Below are positions 53,899 to 62,391 of a DNA stretch of 64,000 nucleotides, piece by piece. Within the stretch, counting starts at the first letter, position 1; each line of letters opens with the position of its first letter. A program made the translations under genes and the position numbers. The notes below the pieces were generated by a model, which saw only the letters and a program-made list of their open reading frames with translations, had not been told where the DNA came from and searched no databases. Source of the stretch: Leminorella grimontii ATCC 33999 = DSM 5078 (lineage in GTDB: Bacteria; Pseudomonadota; Gammaproteobacteria; Enterobacterales; Enterobacteriaceae); contig NZ_AUUA01000008.1 of NCBI RefSeq assembly GCF_000439085.1, positions 124,001-188,000 of the forward strand. Direction: 5' to 3'.

Positions 53899-55166
53899 CC
53901 GCCGCGTGTATTGTATTACTCTTTTGTTTCTTAATTAACGTTCCTATTTTTACCAGCGTACTGGTTGCGCTTCTGACCTACTTTTTTACCGCAGGCGACA
54001 TTTCGCCGCTTATCGCGGTGCAGCGGATTATCGGTTCAGGCGAGAACGTCACGCTGCTGGCGATCCCGTTCTTTATTCTGTTGGGCAATCTGTTGAACTA
54101 TACCGGTATTACCCGGCGGATGCTGAAGTTCACCGAAGTGCTTTCAGGCCATTATCCGGGCGGCCTGGCGCAGTCTAACGTTCTTTTGAGCACCATGATG
54201 GGCGGCATCTCCGCATCCAACCTGGCCGACTGCGCCATGCTGTGTAAGATGCTGGTGCCGGAAATGACCAAGCTGGGCTACAACCGCGGCTTCTCTGCGG
54301 CGATCACGGCGGCCGGATCTCTGATTACGCCAATTATTCCGCCTGGTATCGCGCTGATTATCTACGCCTTCGTCGCCGACGTGTCGGTTGGCAAGATGTT
54401 TATGGCGGCCATCATCCCCGGCCTGATGTGCTGCGTTGCGCTGATGACGACCGTATATCTTATCGCTAAAAAGCGCGGCTATAAGCCGGCGCGCACCCGC
54501 GGCCCGACCTTCGCCGAACTGTGGGAAACGGGCAAGGGCGCCATTTCCGCGCTGCTGCTAATATTGGTTATTATCGGCGGGATCCGTCTGGGCATCTTTA
54601 CGCCGACGGAAGCCGGTGCGGTGGCCGTTATCTACGTTATCGTAGTCGGCACGCTGTTTTATCGCGAAATGAAGCTTCGGGACATCATCGCCTCCGTGCT
54701 TGAGACGGCGCGCTCTACCGCAGGCGTCATGCTTATCATCATGACCTGTTCCGCGCTGGCCTGGGTACTGACCAACGAGCAGATTGCTCAAGACGTCGCG
54801 GAAACGATGACCAACATTTCCGATAACCCGTACGTGTTCCTGATGATCGTCAACCTGGTGCTGCTGGTGCTCGGTATGTTCATTGAAGGCAACGCGGCGA
54901 TTATCGTACTGGTTCCGCTGCTGATGCCGACGGTGAAGCTGATGAATATCGACCCGATCCACTTTGGTCTGGTGATGATACTGAACCTGGCTATCGGCTG
55001 CCTGACGCCGCCGATGGGGACGGTGATGTTTGTCGCAACCTCCATCACCGGGGTGAAGATATCCGAGTTTATTCGGGAAGTGTGGCCGATGTTCCTTGCA
55101 CTGCTTGCCGTACTGCTGCTGGTTACGTTCTTCCCGGTGTTTACGACGTTTTTACCTAGTTTGTAA
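53889..55166 (+). CDS. dctM: TRAP transporter large permease (DctM)
   Basis: A 425-residue permease with about 11-12 membrane helices. LNYTGITRRMLKFTEVLSGH, GGISASNLADCAMLCKMLVP, SLITPIIPPGIALIIYA and NLAIGCLTPPMGTVMFVA are typical of the DctM family. It moves the substrate with sodium and needs DctP for delivery. A strong hairpin terminator follows the gene. Confidence 0.94.
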   Translation: MSVAAACIVLLFCFLINVPIFTSVLVALLTYFFTAGDISPLIAVQRIIGSGENVTLLAIPFFILLGNLLNYTGITRRMLKFTEVLSGHYPGGLAQSNVLLSTMMGGISASNLADCAMLCKMLVPEMTKLGYNRGFSAAITAAGSLITPIIPPGIALIIYAFVADVSVGKMFMAAIIPGLMCCVALMTTVYLIAKKRGYKPARTRGPTFAELWETGKGAISALLLILVIIGGIRLGIFTPTEAGAVAVIYVIVVGTLFYREMKLRDIIASVLETARSTAGVMLIIMTCSALAWVLTNEQIAQDVAETMTNISDNPYVFLMIVNLVLLVLGMFIEGNAAIIVLVPLLMPTVKLMNIDPIHFGLVMILNLAIGCLTPPMGTVMFVATSITGVKISEFIREVWPMFLALLAVLLLVTFFPVFTTFLPSL

Positions 55167-55180
55167 TAACCACAATTCGA

Positions 55181-55205
55181 CGGGCGCGAAAGCGCCCGTT
55201 TTCTT
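55181..55205 (+). terminator. Terminator after dctM
   Basis: ACGGGCGC at 55181-55188 and GCGCCCGT at 55193-55200 with a GAAA tetraloop, followed by TTCTTATAT. It ends the uxaB-dctPQM unit. Confidence 0.85.
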
Positions 55206-55303
55206 ATATAAAAAGAGAAGTAATTACACGCATTGTTTTATTTAGTTTAGCGGCCTTCCGTATATAATAAGTTTTTTATAAGGCTAAATGGGATGCTAAA
55301 TAT

Positions 55304-56110
55304 ATGAACAGGAATGCAATAAAAATATCTATTTCTGGTACGGGAATATTATTAATGATGATGTCTGCTAATGCGATAGCGGACGAGCGTTATGCCGAAC
55401 CCAAGTTTCGTGATTTAACTGGCGATGAGACTGCATGGATTAAAAGTCAAGATTATGTACGGCAGTTTAATTGTAATTCTTTTAAAATTAATCAGAATAT
55501 AAAAAAACTGGAAGGTTCCTCCGTTAAGTCTGAACCTCCAGCTTTTAGCCAGCGACCTCTTTTTCCAGAGGGACAAATGGAGTGCAGTATTTATCCTGAC
55601 TATGATAATGAGGGCGTAGTTGAGATCGTTGCTCGGGAAAATGGCAAGATTGACGGCGTTCAGTACCGAGTGAGCCATACTGGAAAGGATGTAATAGGCA
55701 GTGTAGGTAATCCATTTGGTTGGGAGTTTTCCTGTGAAGCCGGCCGTAGCGGCCATGTTTGCTTCGTTGAGGGTAATGGCGATCGTTTTTATCTTCAGTA
55801 TACTTCTCAGATTGAGAAGGCAAATATTCCTTCTGGTTACCTTATCAGCATGGGGAAAAACTCCGTTTTTCAAATAGTGAATTTAAGCATCGATGGAAAA
55901 GATATTAAACCGGACAATACTTATTCCATTATCTATGGTAAACAGGCCTCAGAGTTTATTAGCCAGATTAAAGAAAAGTCAGTTGTAATGGTAAGTTATA
56001 ACACTCCGTCTAATAGGCAGGGGGAGTATAAAATTGAGGGGGAGGATATGCAAATTATGAGGGCATCAATTCCTTTGATAAAAAAAGCGTTTGAGCTTTA
56101 TAACGAATAG
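55304..56110 (+). CDS. Unknown secreted protein, AT-rich
   Basis: A 268-residue protein I do not recognise. A signal peptide (about 1-26, ending SANAIA before DERYAEP) points to the periplasm or beyond. The mature part has four cysteines in pairs (FNCNSF, MECSIY, FSCEAG, HVCFVEG), which could form disulfides. Codon use and base composition are clearly more AT-rich than in the flanking transporter genes, a sign of recent acquisition. No operon partner is present; a long palindrome follows it. Confidence 0.7.
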   Translation: MNRNAIKISISGTGILLMMMSANAIADERYAEPKFRDLTGDETAWIKSQDYVRQFNCNSFKINQNIKKLEGSSVKSEPPAFSQRPLFPEGQMECSIYPDYDNEGVVEIVARENGKIDGVQYRVSHTGKDVIGSVGNPFGWEFSCEAGRSGHVCFVEGNGDRFYLQYTSQIEKANIPSGYLISMGKNSVFQIVNLSIDGKDIKPDNTYSIIYGKQASEFISQIKEKSVVMVSYNTPSNRQGEYKIEGEDMQIMRASIPLIKKAFELYNE

Positions 56111-56141
56111 TGGCGGTGCGCGTCATTAGCGTATTTCAATT

Positions 56142-56173
56142 TTAGATAGTAGGGAATTTCCTCTACTATCTAA
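56142..56173. terminator. Long palindrome between the secreted protein and the ABC-2 operon
   Basis: TTAGATAGTAG at 56142-56152 and CTACTATCTAA at 56163-56173 are perfect 11-bp arms; the loop GGAATTTCCT-type sequence extends the pairing with a single bulge. It lies between convergent genes but has no T run on either side, so it could be a terminator-like hairpin or a protein-binding site. Confidence 0.5.
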
Positions 56174-56200
56174 GAAAAAGAGACGCTCTTAATGTATAAC

Positions 56201-57343
56201 CTATACTCCGTGCGCTCTTTTGCTCCTCTTTCTTAATCTTCCATCCCTCAGCGCCCCGACAAACCATCCAATGGCCGCATAGGTCACGCCCAGCACCAGC
56301 AGCATCACGACGTCAAACCCCACTTCGCTAATGGAAAGCCCCATCTGGTTAACGCTGGCGATCATTTTGGTTGCCCAGGTAGAGGGCAGCAGGTGGGAGA
56401 TGAACCATACCCACTTCGGCATGGACTGCAACGGCCAGATAGTGCCGGAAATATAGAATACCGGCGTCGTAACCAGCGCCAGCGTCAGGTAAACCAGCTC
56501 GACGTTGCGCAGGCATTCGGTAATAAGTTTGGCGAGCCCTAACGTGGCGAGCAGGAAGGGGAACGTTAACAGCAGCAGCTCGGGGATCGGCGCGGTTTGC
56601 CGATAGCCCAGCACCATCGGCCAGGCGACGAACAGCACAATGGAGAGAAACATCCAAATCGGAATAAGCGCCGACAGGCAGCCAAGATAGACCGGCAGCG
56701 GCGGCTTGCCCTGCGGCAGCGTGTGCAGCACGATGCTGGTCCGCGTGCCGGCAATCAGCAGCGAGTGCTGGAGCAGCATCACCATCAGGCCGGGAAAGGT
56801 AATGGCGGCAAAGCTGACGCCGGGGTTGAACAGGTCGACGGTCTGCGCATCAATGGGTAAGAGAATGCGTTCTATCTGCGCCGGCGTAAAGCCATTATTC
56901 ATCAGGATGTCCTGATTGTAAGAAAGCGACATGGTTCGATAGGCGGCAACTACGTCCCGCTCTATCTGGCCGTTGGCCAACCGGCTGGTGGCGTCGCCAT
57001 AGGCGGGTATGGTGACGTTTTCGCCGTGAAGAATGCGCTTTTCCATGTTGTGCGGCAGCACGACCATGGCAAACAGCTTGCGGTTCATCAGGTCGCGCTT
57101 AGCGCTTTCAACGTCGCCATAGCCGATAACGGCAATCTTGGCGCTGGCGTCAAGGCTGCGCGTCACCATCCTGCTGGCCGCGCTGTGGTCAAGGTCGACG
57201 ACCGCAACGGGCAGATCCCATACGGTCTGATTGGCATACACCAGGCTCATGATGCACAGCGAGCAGAGCAGCAGCATCCACATCGGCTTTTCCAGCAGGC
57301 GGGTCATGATCATCATGAAACCGCGAAAATAGGCTTTGAACAT
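56201..57343 (-). CDS. ABC-2-type permease subunit (second permease)
   Basis: A 380-residue membrane protein of the ABC-2/YhhJ-like family. It has one N-terminal helix, a large external domain starting DLPVAVVDLDHSAASR, and five or six C-terminal helices (MVMLLQHSLLIAGTRTS to LLVLGVTYAAIGWFVG), with FYISGTIWPLQSMPKW as the usual loop. Its start overlaps the stop of the preceding permease gene by one base (TGATG). Together with its partner it would form an export channel, but no ATPase is encoded nearby. Confidence 0.88.
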   Translation of the reverse strand: MFKAYFRGFMMIMTRLLEKPMWMLLLCSLCIMSLVYANQTVWDLPVAVVDLDHSAASRMVTRSLDASAKIAVIGYGDVESAKRDLMNRKLFAMVVLPHNMEKRILHGENVTIPAYGDATSRLANGQIERDVVAAYRTMSLSYNQDILMNNGFTPAQIERILLPIDAQTVDLFNPGVSFAAITFPGLMVMLLQHSLLIAGTRTSIVLHTLPQGKPPLPVYLGCLSALIPIWMFLSIVLFVAWPMVLGYRQTAPIPELLLLTFPFLLATLGLAKLITECLRNVELVYLTLALVTTPVFYISGTIWPLQSMPKWVWFISHLLPSTWATKMIASVNQMGLSISEVGFDVVMLLVLGVTYAAIGWFVGALRDGRLRKRSKRAHGV

Positions 57344-58494
57344 CAGCGAATGTCACTCCCCTGTAGGCGCTTGGGCAGGCGTTTGCGTACCAAAAGCGCG
57401 GTGAGCAGCGGATAAATAAGCAGCAGGCCGCAGACGTAGAACAGGGACGACGCCGGGAACCCCCGCAGGAAGACGTCGAACAGGGCGTACAGCGCGTGGG
57501 TTAGCGGTTCAATGTTGGCGATTATCTGGGCAATAAGCGGCATGGACAGCTCCGGCACGGCGGTGCCGGAATAGGTCATGGCGATCCCCACCAGCAGGCC
57601 AATTAGCGAGTAGGCGCTGATGATGTCTTTCGTAAAGGTGAACAGCAAAAGCCCGATGCTCTGCGCCGCCATAATGTAGAAAAAGCCGATAGCCAGCATG
57701 AACAGCGGGTTGCCGTTGATGCGCGCGCCGGAATAGAGCGCCAGAGCGGCGATTTCCACCATCAGCAAAATGGTGTAGCCGATGGTGTAGGGTGCAAGCT
57801 TTCCAAGCACCGCCAGCCCAAAAGGACGGGCGTTGAGCAGGATTTTACGGCGGCTTAAAACGTAAATCGTACAGGTAACGACGAACAGCTGGAGGATATG
57901 AACCGTGGCGGCAAACAGCTGGTAATAGATAAAGTTGCCGCTGGCGTTAAACAGGCTCTCGTAAGAGAGGCTGACCTGTGCCAGTGGGGGAAGCGGATGG
58001 CCGATAGCGGTGGCGACGATGGCCGAATAGGTCTGATTCAGCTCAGACGTCAGCCCGGGAAAATCCTGCGTTGAATAGAGCCCCGCGCCGTAAAACAGGC
58101 CGTTATAGTAAAGCACCGTGCTCGGCTGGCGGCCTGCCAGCACGTCGGCCTCAAAGTTGTGGGGAATGTAGAGCAGGCCATAGACCTCGGCCGAGCGCAG
58201 GGCGATAGTCGCCTGCTCCAGATCGTCGCTATATTGATGAACCTGCGCGTGAGATCCCGCGTCCAGCGCCCGAACGAGCTTGCGCGACAGCGTCGAGTGA
58301 TCGTTATCCACTACGGCGACCGGCAAATCCAGCATCGTGCCGGCCGAAAAGTTGGCGCAGATAAGGGTGAACAGCAGCAGCGGAAAGATCCACATCAGCC
58401 AATGCACGACGATACTGCGGGACGCCGCCTGCGCTTCAACGTGGAAGGAACGGTGAAAGCAGCGCCAACGCGCCCTTAGTCTTCCCATTTCCAT
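57343..58494 (-). CDS. ABC-2-type permease subunit (first permease)
   Basis: A 383-residue ABC-2 permease paralogous to the next gene: one N-terminal helix, then DLPVAVVDNDHSTLSRKLVR, an external domain, and a helical C-terminal half ending LYALFDVFLRGFPASSLFYV. The paired DLPVAVVD-DHS motif shows the two arose by duplication or act as a heterodimer. The start at 58494 overlaps the membrane-fusion gene by 19 bp. A second ATG two codons on is also possible. Confidence 0.88.
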   Translation of the reverse strand: MEMGRLRARWRCFHRSFHVEAQAASRSIVVHWLMWIFPLLLFTLICANFSAGTMLDLPVAVVDNDHSTLSRKLVRALDAGSHAQVHQYSDDLEQATIALRSAEVYGLLYIPHNFEADVLAGRQPSTVLYYNGLFYGAGLYSTQDFPGLTSELNQTYSAIVATAIGHPLPPLAQVSLSYESLFNASGNFIYYQLFAATVHILQLFVVTCTIYVLSRRKILLNARPFGLAVLGKLAPYTIGYTILLMVEIAALALYSGARINGNPLFMLAIGFFYIMAAQSIGLLLFTFTKDIISAYSLIGLLVGIAMTYSGTAVPELSMPLIAQIIANIEPLTHALYALFDVFLRGFPASSLFYVCGLLLIYPLLTALLVRKRLPKRLQGSDIR

Positions 58495-59447
58495 AAGGCG
58501 CTCATTCCGGGACGCAGCCCGTCGACAGGTTTGGTCGGATAGAGGCGGACCTCAAAGGTTTTCAGGTCGAAGTCGCCGGTTGCTCGCGTCGCCCGTTTGG
58601 TAGCGAAGTCGCCCATCGGTGAAATAAAGCGGACTTCCGCCTCGACCTGAAGATTATTCAGCGCCGGTACTTGAAGCATCACTTTGTCGCCTTTACGCAC
58701 GTGGGCCAGAATATCTTCACGCAGGTTGTAGACGAAGTAGGCGTCAGGCAGGCGAATGACGGTCATTAGCGGGCTGGCGGCGTTGAGCAGTTCGCCAAGC
58801 TCAGCGGGGATAGTGCCTATCTCACCGTCAACCGGCGCTTTGACCAGCAGGTCTTCCTGCTGAATCTTCACCTGGGTCAGGTTCTCCTGCGCCTGATTCA
58901 GCGCCGCGGTGAAGGCTGCGCGCTGCTCCGAGCGGTCGCCGTGCTGGGCTTCGTCCAGCAGCGCCTTTGCCGCGTTTACCTGATGCAGCGCCGTATCGCG
59001 GGCCTTCAAAGAGGCGTCAAGCATAGAGGCTGACACATAGCCTTGGGACGCCACGCTGCGGTTGCGCTGGTAGTCTTTTTCGGCGTTTTTGTAGGTGGCC
59101 TGAGCCTGCGCCAGCGAGGCTTGAAGATTACGGATGCTCTCTTCGCGAGTGCCGTGCAGTGATTCATCCAGCCTGGCTTTGGCCTGATCGCGAGCGGCTT
59201 CCAGAGACTTCACCTGAGCGTCCAGCTCCGGGCTGTCGAGCTTCATCAGCAGCTGGCCGGCCTTAACGTCGTCACCGCGCTCGAAGTAGCGCTCAACGAC
59301 GCGCCCCTTCGCTTTTGAGGTGACGAGCACTTCCGGCGCGTCGACTTCTCCCTGTAAAAGCACGTACTGATTGTGGGCGCGAAACAAAACGGCCAGCGCA
59401 ATAACGGCGATAATGAACAGCAGCGTGATGATGGATTGTTTCTTCAT
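58476..59447 (-). CDS. HlyD-family membrane-fusion (periplasmic adaptor) protein
   Basis: A 323-residue adaptor with an N-terminal anchor (about 5-23), biotinyl-lipoyl halves flanking a long coiled coil (about 75-195, rich in Ala, Gln, Glu and Lys), and a beta-barrel with VKAPVDGEIGTIPAELGELL and FEVRLYPTKPVDGLRPGMSAL. It would bridge the two ABC-2 permeases to an outer-membrane channel. It is the first gene of the operon; the ribosome-binding site is weak. The drug or substrate is unknown. Confidence 0.9.
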   Translation of the reverse strand: MKKQSIITLLFIIAVIALAVLFRAHNQYVLLQGEVDAPEVLVTSKAKGRVVERYFERGDDVKAGQLLMKLDSPELDAQVKSLEAARDQAKARLDESLHGTREESIRNLQASLAQAQATYKNAEKDYQRNRSVASQGYVSASMLDASLKARDTALHQVNAAKALLDEAQHGDRSEQRAAFTAALNQAQENLTQVKIQQEDLLVKAPVDGEIGTIPAELGELLNAASPLMTVIRLPDAYFVYNLREDILAHVRKGDKVMLQVPALNNLQVEAEVRFISPMGDFATKRATRATGDFDLKTFEVRLYPTKPVDGLRPGMSALWKWED

Positions 59448-59903
59448 GGTTTAAATATTGTTATCGCTATGCTTAGAGTATACGGTTCCGATAAACAGCG
59501 TGAGTTAAGCTCTTGTCTCTTTTAAGTCGCGTGGTTTGGCTTATTCTGGATGCTAAAAATATTCCACCGCACAGCAAGATAGTAGTCTGAAATCAGATTA
59601 ATAGCCGTATTACCAGAAACTTGTTGTTCTTCGTTGTTCTACAAGGAGAGAAGCTGACGCTTTCACGAACGGAAACGGAGTGGATACGTGATTCCTGCTG
59701 TGTGCGGTGAATCGATTCTACCTGAATCTCTGAGCGCCTCATAATCATCCGTTAACATAACGTGCTATATTTTTTAGCATGAAATAAATCGTCCTTTATT
59801 TCACTCTTTGTCCCGTTCATCGCGCTGTAGCCGCCAGAGTTTAGCCACGTTCGTTGCGTTTTGTTTGATGTTAATTAGCGTGAGTTAACAAGTGTGCAAT
59901 GAT
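59448..59903. promoter_or_regulatory. Intergenic region upstream of the membrane-fusion gene
   Basis: 456 bp without a gene. It must hold the promoter of the exporter operon (minus strand) and the end of the neighbouring transcript. GCGTGAGTTAA occurs twice, near 59498 and 59878, but too far apart to read as one site. No regulator gene adjoins it. Confidence 0.35.
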
Positions 59904-60602
59904 TTATGGCGTCGGTATGGCAGAATGCTCTTCGAAACGGCAGTTTGGCGCATTCAGGCGGATAGCGGCCAAAATCTGTTTCAACGCCTCCTGGTACTCA
60001 TCTTCATCCGTCGCTTTGCTTTTCTTCGCAATGACATAGCACAGTCCCAGCTTTTTGTTTAACTCGGTTGCTATTTGGTAGAACGCCTCTTTTTCACGTA
60101 CGTAGGCAATTTTGGTCACCGCAATCGCGCTCGCTTTATTGGCCGGGCTGGTAAACGTCAGCACGCTGTTTTCAAGACGTACGCGGTGCAACCCTTCAAA
60201 CTTCGACAGGCTTTTTAGCATGGCGCTCTTAGTCACGCGGAGCGTTTGATGCCGAATGGCCGCTCTGACGCGTGATTGGGAATGGCGCGCGATGAGGTAT
60301 TGAACGCAGGCGTTTCCATAGCGACGCCAGAGTACGGCATAAAGCGCAATAACGATAACTAGCGCAATGATCGCGCTGAGCGGCGAACCGGTTCTCGGCG
60401 CAACGATGCCCCATTCAGGCAGGCAATAAAAAACGATGATGGCGAACAGCGGAATAGCATACTTAAACAATAGTGGAATAGCCCTGTGCCAAACGGTATC
60501 GATCTTCTTTAACCGAGCGTCATAGTTAGCCTGCGCTTTGAGATCGGCTTTTTCCGCCATAGTGCGGATGTCACTGCTGTCCAGACTGAATTTAAGCTCC
60601 AT
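59904..60602 (-). CDS. Unknown two-helix membrane protein
   Basis: A 232-residue protein I do not recognise. It has an N-terminal charged stretch (MELKFSLDSSDIRTMAEKAD), two hydrophobic segments at about 42-62 and 72-94, then a C-terminal soluble domain of about 140 residues, mostly mixed strands and helices with no known motif. The ATG at 60602 is preferred; the frame open to 60794 runs into the zinc-ribbon gene and is rich in Arg and Ser. It lies about 100 bp after the zinc-ribbon gene, probably in the same transcript. Confidence 0.65.
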   Translation of the reverse strand: MELKFSLDSSDIRTMAEKADLKAQANYDARLKKIDTVWHRAIPLLFKYAIPLFAIIVFYCLPEWGIVAPRTGSPLSAIIALVIVIALYAVLWRRYGNACVQYLIARHSQSRVRAAIRHQTLRVTKSAMLKSLSKFEGLHRVRLENSVLTFTSPANKASAIAVTKIAYVREKEAFYQIATELNKKLGLCYVIAKKSKATDEDEYQEALKQILAAIRLNAPNCRFEEHSAIPTP

Positions 60603-60702
60603 TATCGCTTTTGGTCCTGTGTTTGTGTCGCGAAGGCTTTGGCCCAGCCGACTCTCTTGATGAGATCGTCGAGCAAAGGCGCAACCAAGCGCCATAGATG
60701 GC

Positions 60703-61188
60703 TTAAAGGATCGTTTCTCTACGCTGGGCTGCCTGCGCTTGCGGCAGATCGGCGCCGCAGCTGGAGCAGTTTTCAACCTGCTCATGGAAATCAAAATGAC
60801 AGTTCGGGCAAACCCGATGGTTCCTGTCGGTAACGGAATAGACGATTTCTTCCGCCTCTTGGGGCGTCCAGTCCTGATTGCGAAGCTTACGAATAATCAT
60901 CTGGGCCGGCATGCCTGAAATCAGATCCTGATAGATTTCATACTGCAGCTTTTCCCGCGCGGTAGGCGGCACGTATTCCAGCACGTCTTCGTTATAGTTG
61001 GTTTCACACGCTTGGCACTTAACGTATCTGCCCAGCGTTTCGGTAGGGAAAAGTGGAATGAAGTAGAGCGTGAAGTAGCTCGACACCTTGATTTGACTAT
61101 AGTTTCTTTTTTGCCCATCGCAGTTTGGACAGTGGAACTCTCCCTGCGACTCGACCTTTTCCCTGGACTTGCTGCCCCAAATAATCAT
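60703..61188 (-). CDS. Zinc-ribbon protein of unknown function
   Basis: A 161-residue soluble protein with two predicted zinc sites. The first uses Cys20, Cys23, Cys58 and Cys61 (CPNC and CQAC). The second, near the C-terminus, uses Cys127, Cys130, Cys141 and Cys144 (CPNC and CSSC). A hydrophobic stretch YFTLYFIPLFPTETLGRYV lies between the first pair, a pattern seen in small zinc-ribbon membrane-associated proteins. It is upstream of, and probably co-transcribed with, the two-helix membrane protein. The function is unknown. Confidence 0.75.
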   Translation of the reverse strand: MIIWGSKSREKVESQGEFHCPNCDGQKRNYSQIKVSSYFTLYFIPLFPTETLGRYVKCQACETNYNEDVLEYVPPTAREKLQYEIYQDLISGMPAQMIIRKLRNQDWTPQEAEEIVYSVTDRNHRVCPNCHFDFHEQVENCSSCGADLPQAQAAQRRETIL

Positions 61189-61442
61189 ATATCTTCCTTG
61201 ATAGTAAACGTTAGCCTCAGCATAAGGCTATAGGGATACGAAAAATATCGGATAGGGGAAAAGGAGTCAAATGGCTATTTGTTATATAGGGACAGAAATA
61301 CTTTTCGAGGATGAAAACTAATGGCAGAGCGGTATCAACGCTGAGTGGCGATGGTCCAAATATATCGAGTAGGCGACTGGACGCCCGGCAGCCAACACGT
61401 TAGTCTGACGCCACCCTATTATCAACCGTTTGGCAAAAAGCG
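61189..61442. promoter_or_regulatory. Divergent intergenic region between the zinc-ribbon gene and yhaJ
   Basis: 254 bp between divergent genes, so it should carry both promoters. No clear -35/-10 pair or operator was identified. Confidence 0.35.
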
Positions 61443-62354
61443 ATGAACAAAGACAAAGCGCTGACGCTTGAAGCATTACGAGTGATGGACGCCATCGAAC
61501 GCCGGCGCAGCTTTGCCGCCGCGGCGGAAGAGCTGGGAAGAGTGCCCTCGGCGTTAAGCTATACCATGCAAAAGCTTGAAGAAGAGATGGACGTTCTGCT
61601 GTTTGACCGCTCCGGGCACCGGACCAAGTTTACGCCCGTAGGCCGCCTGCTGCTGGTGCGGGGGCGCGTTCTTCTTGAAGCGGCAGACAAGCTGACGACC
61701 GACGCTATGGCGCTGTCCCGCGGTTGGGAAACTCATATCAACATCGTTGTCGAAGTGCTGGCTCCCGCCTATCGACTGTTTCCTTTGGTTGAGCGTCTGG
61801 CGGAGAAGTCCGATACCCAGATGAGCATCACGACCGAAGTGCTGGCAGGCGCGTGGGAGCGGCTGGAGCAGGGGCGCGCGGATATCGTTATCGGCCCGTC
61901 GGACTACCTTCGCCAGTCGTCGGAAATCAACTCTGCCCCGCTGTATACCGTCACCAGTTTCTACGTTGCCGCGCCGGATCACCCTATTCATCAGGAAGCA
62001 TCGCCGTTGGAAGAGGCCACCCGGCTGAAGTATCGCGGCATCGCCATTGCGGATACGGCAAAGGACCGGCCGCTGGTGACCGTTAAGCTGTTGGAAAAAC
62101 AGCATCGGCTTACGGTCAGCTCTATGGAAGATAAGCGCCGGGCCCTGCTGGCGGGGCTGGGGATCGCCACGATGCCGCTAGACAATATTCGGGAAGATCT
62201 GGAGGCCGGCAGGCTGAAGGTTATCGGCGACGATCCCGGTAGCCGGGTCGATATCATCATGGCCTGGCGTCGCGATCAAATCGGTAAGGCGAAGGCATGG
62301 CTGCTGCGGGAAATACCTAAGTTGTTTGTCGTGCGAGAAAGCAACGCAGACTGA
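61443..62354 (+). CDS. yhaJ: LysR-family regulator YhaJ
   Basis: A 303-residue LysR-type regulator with an N-terminal helix-turn-helix (RSFAAAAEELGRVPSALSYTM at about 18-38) and an effector domain. It follows E. coli YhaJ closely: ALTLEALRVMDAIERR, KLEEEMDVLLFDRSGHRTKF, EVLAGAWERLEQGRADIVI and IMAWRRDQIGKAK. YhaJ of E. coli responds to nitroaromatics and activates yqjF, and affects virulence in some strains. Here a DMT-family exporter gene follows on the same strand and may be its target. Confidence 0.92.
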   Translation: MNKDKALTLEALRVMDAIERRRSFAAAAEELGRVPSALSYTMQKLEEEMDVLLFDRSGHRTKFTPVGRLLLVRGRVLLEAADKLTTDAMALSRGWETHINIVVEVLAPAYRLFPLVERLAEKSDTQMSITTEVLAGAWERLEQGRADIVIGPSDYLRQSSEINSAPLYTVTSFYVAAPDHPIHQEASPLEEATRLKYRGIAIADTAKDRPLVTVKLLEKQHRLTVSSMEDKRRALLAGLGIATMPLDNIREDLEAGRLKVIGDDPGSRVDIIMAWRRDQIGKAKAWLLREIPKLFVVRESNAD

Positions 62355-62391
62355 GTCATCTTTCTATACTTTGGGGTAAGGATAGTAGAAC

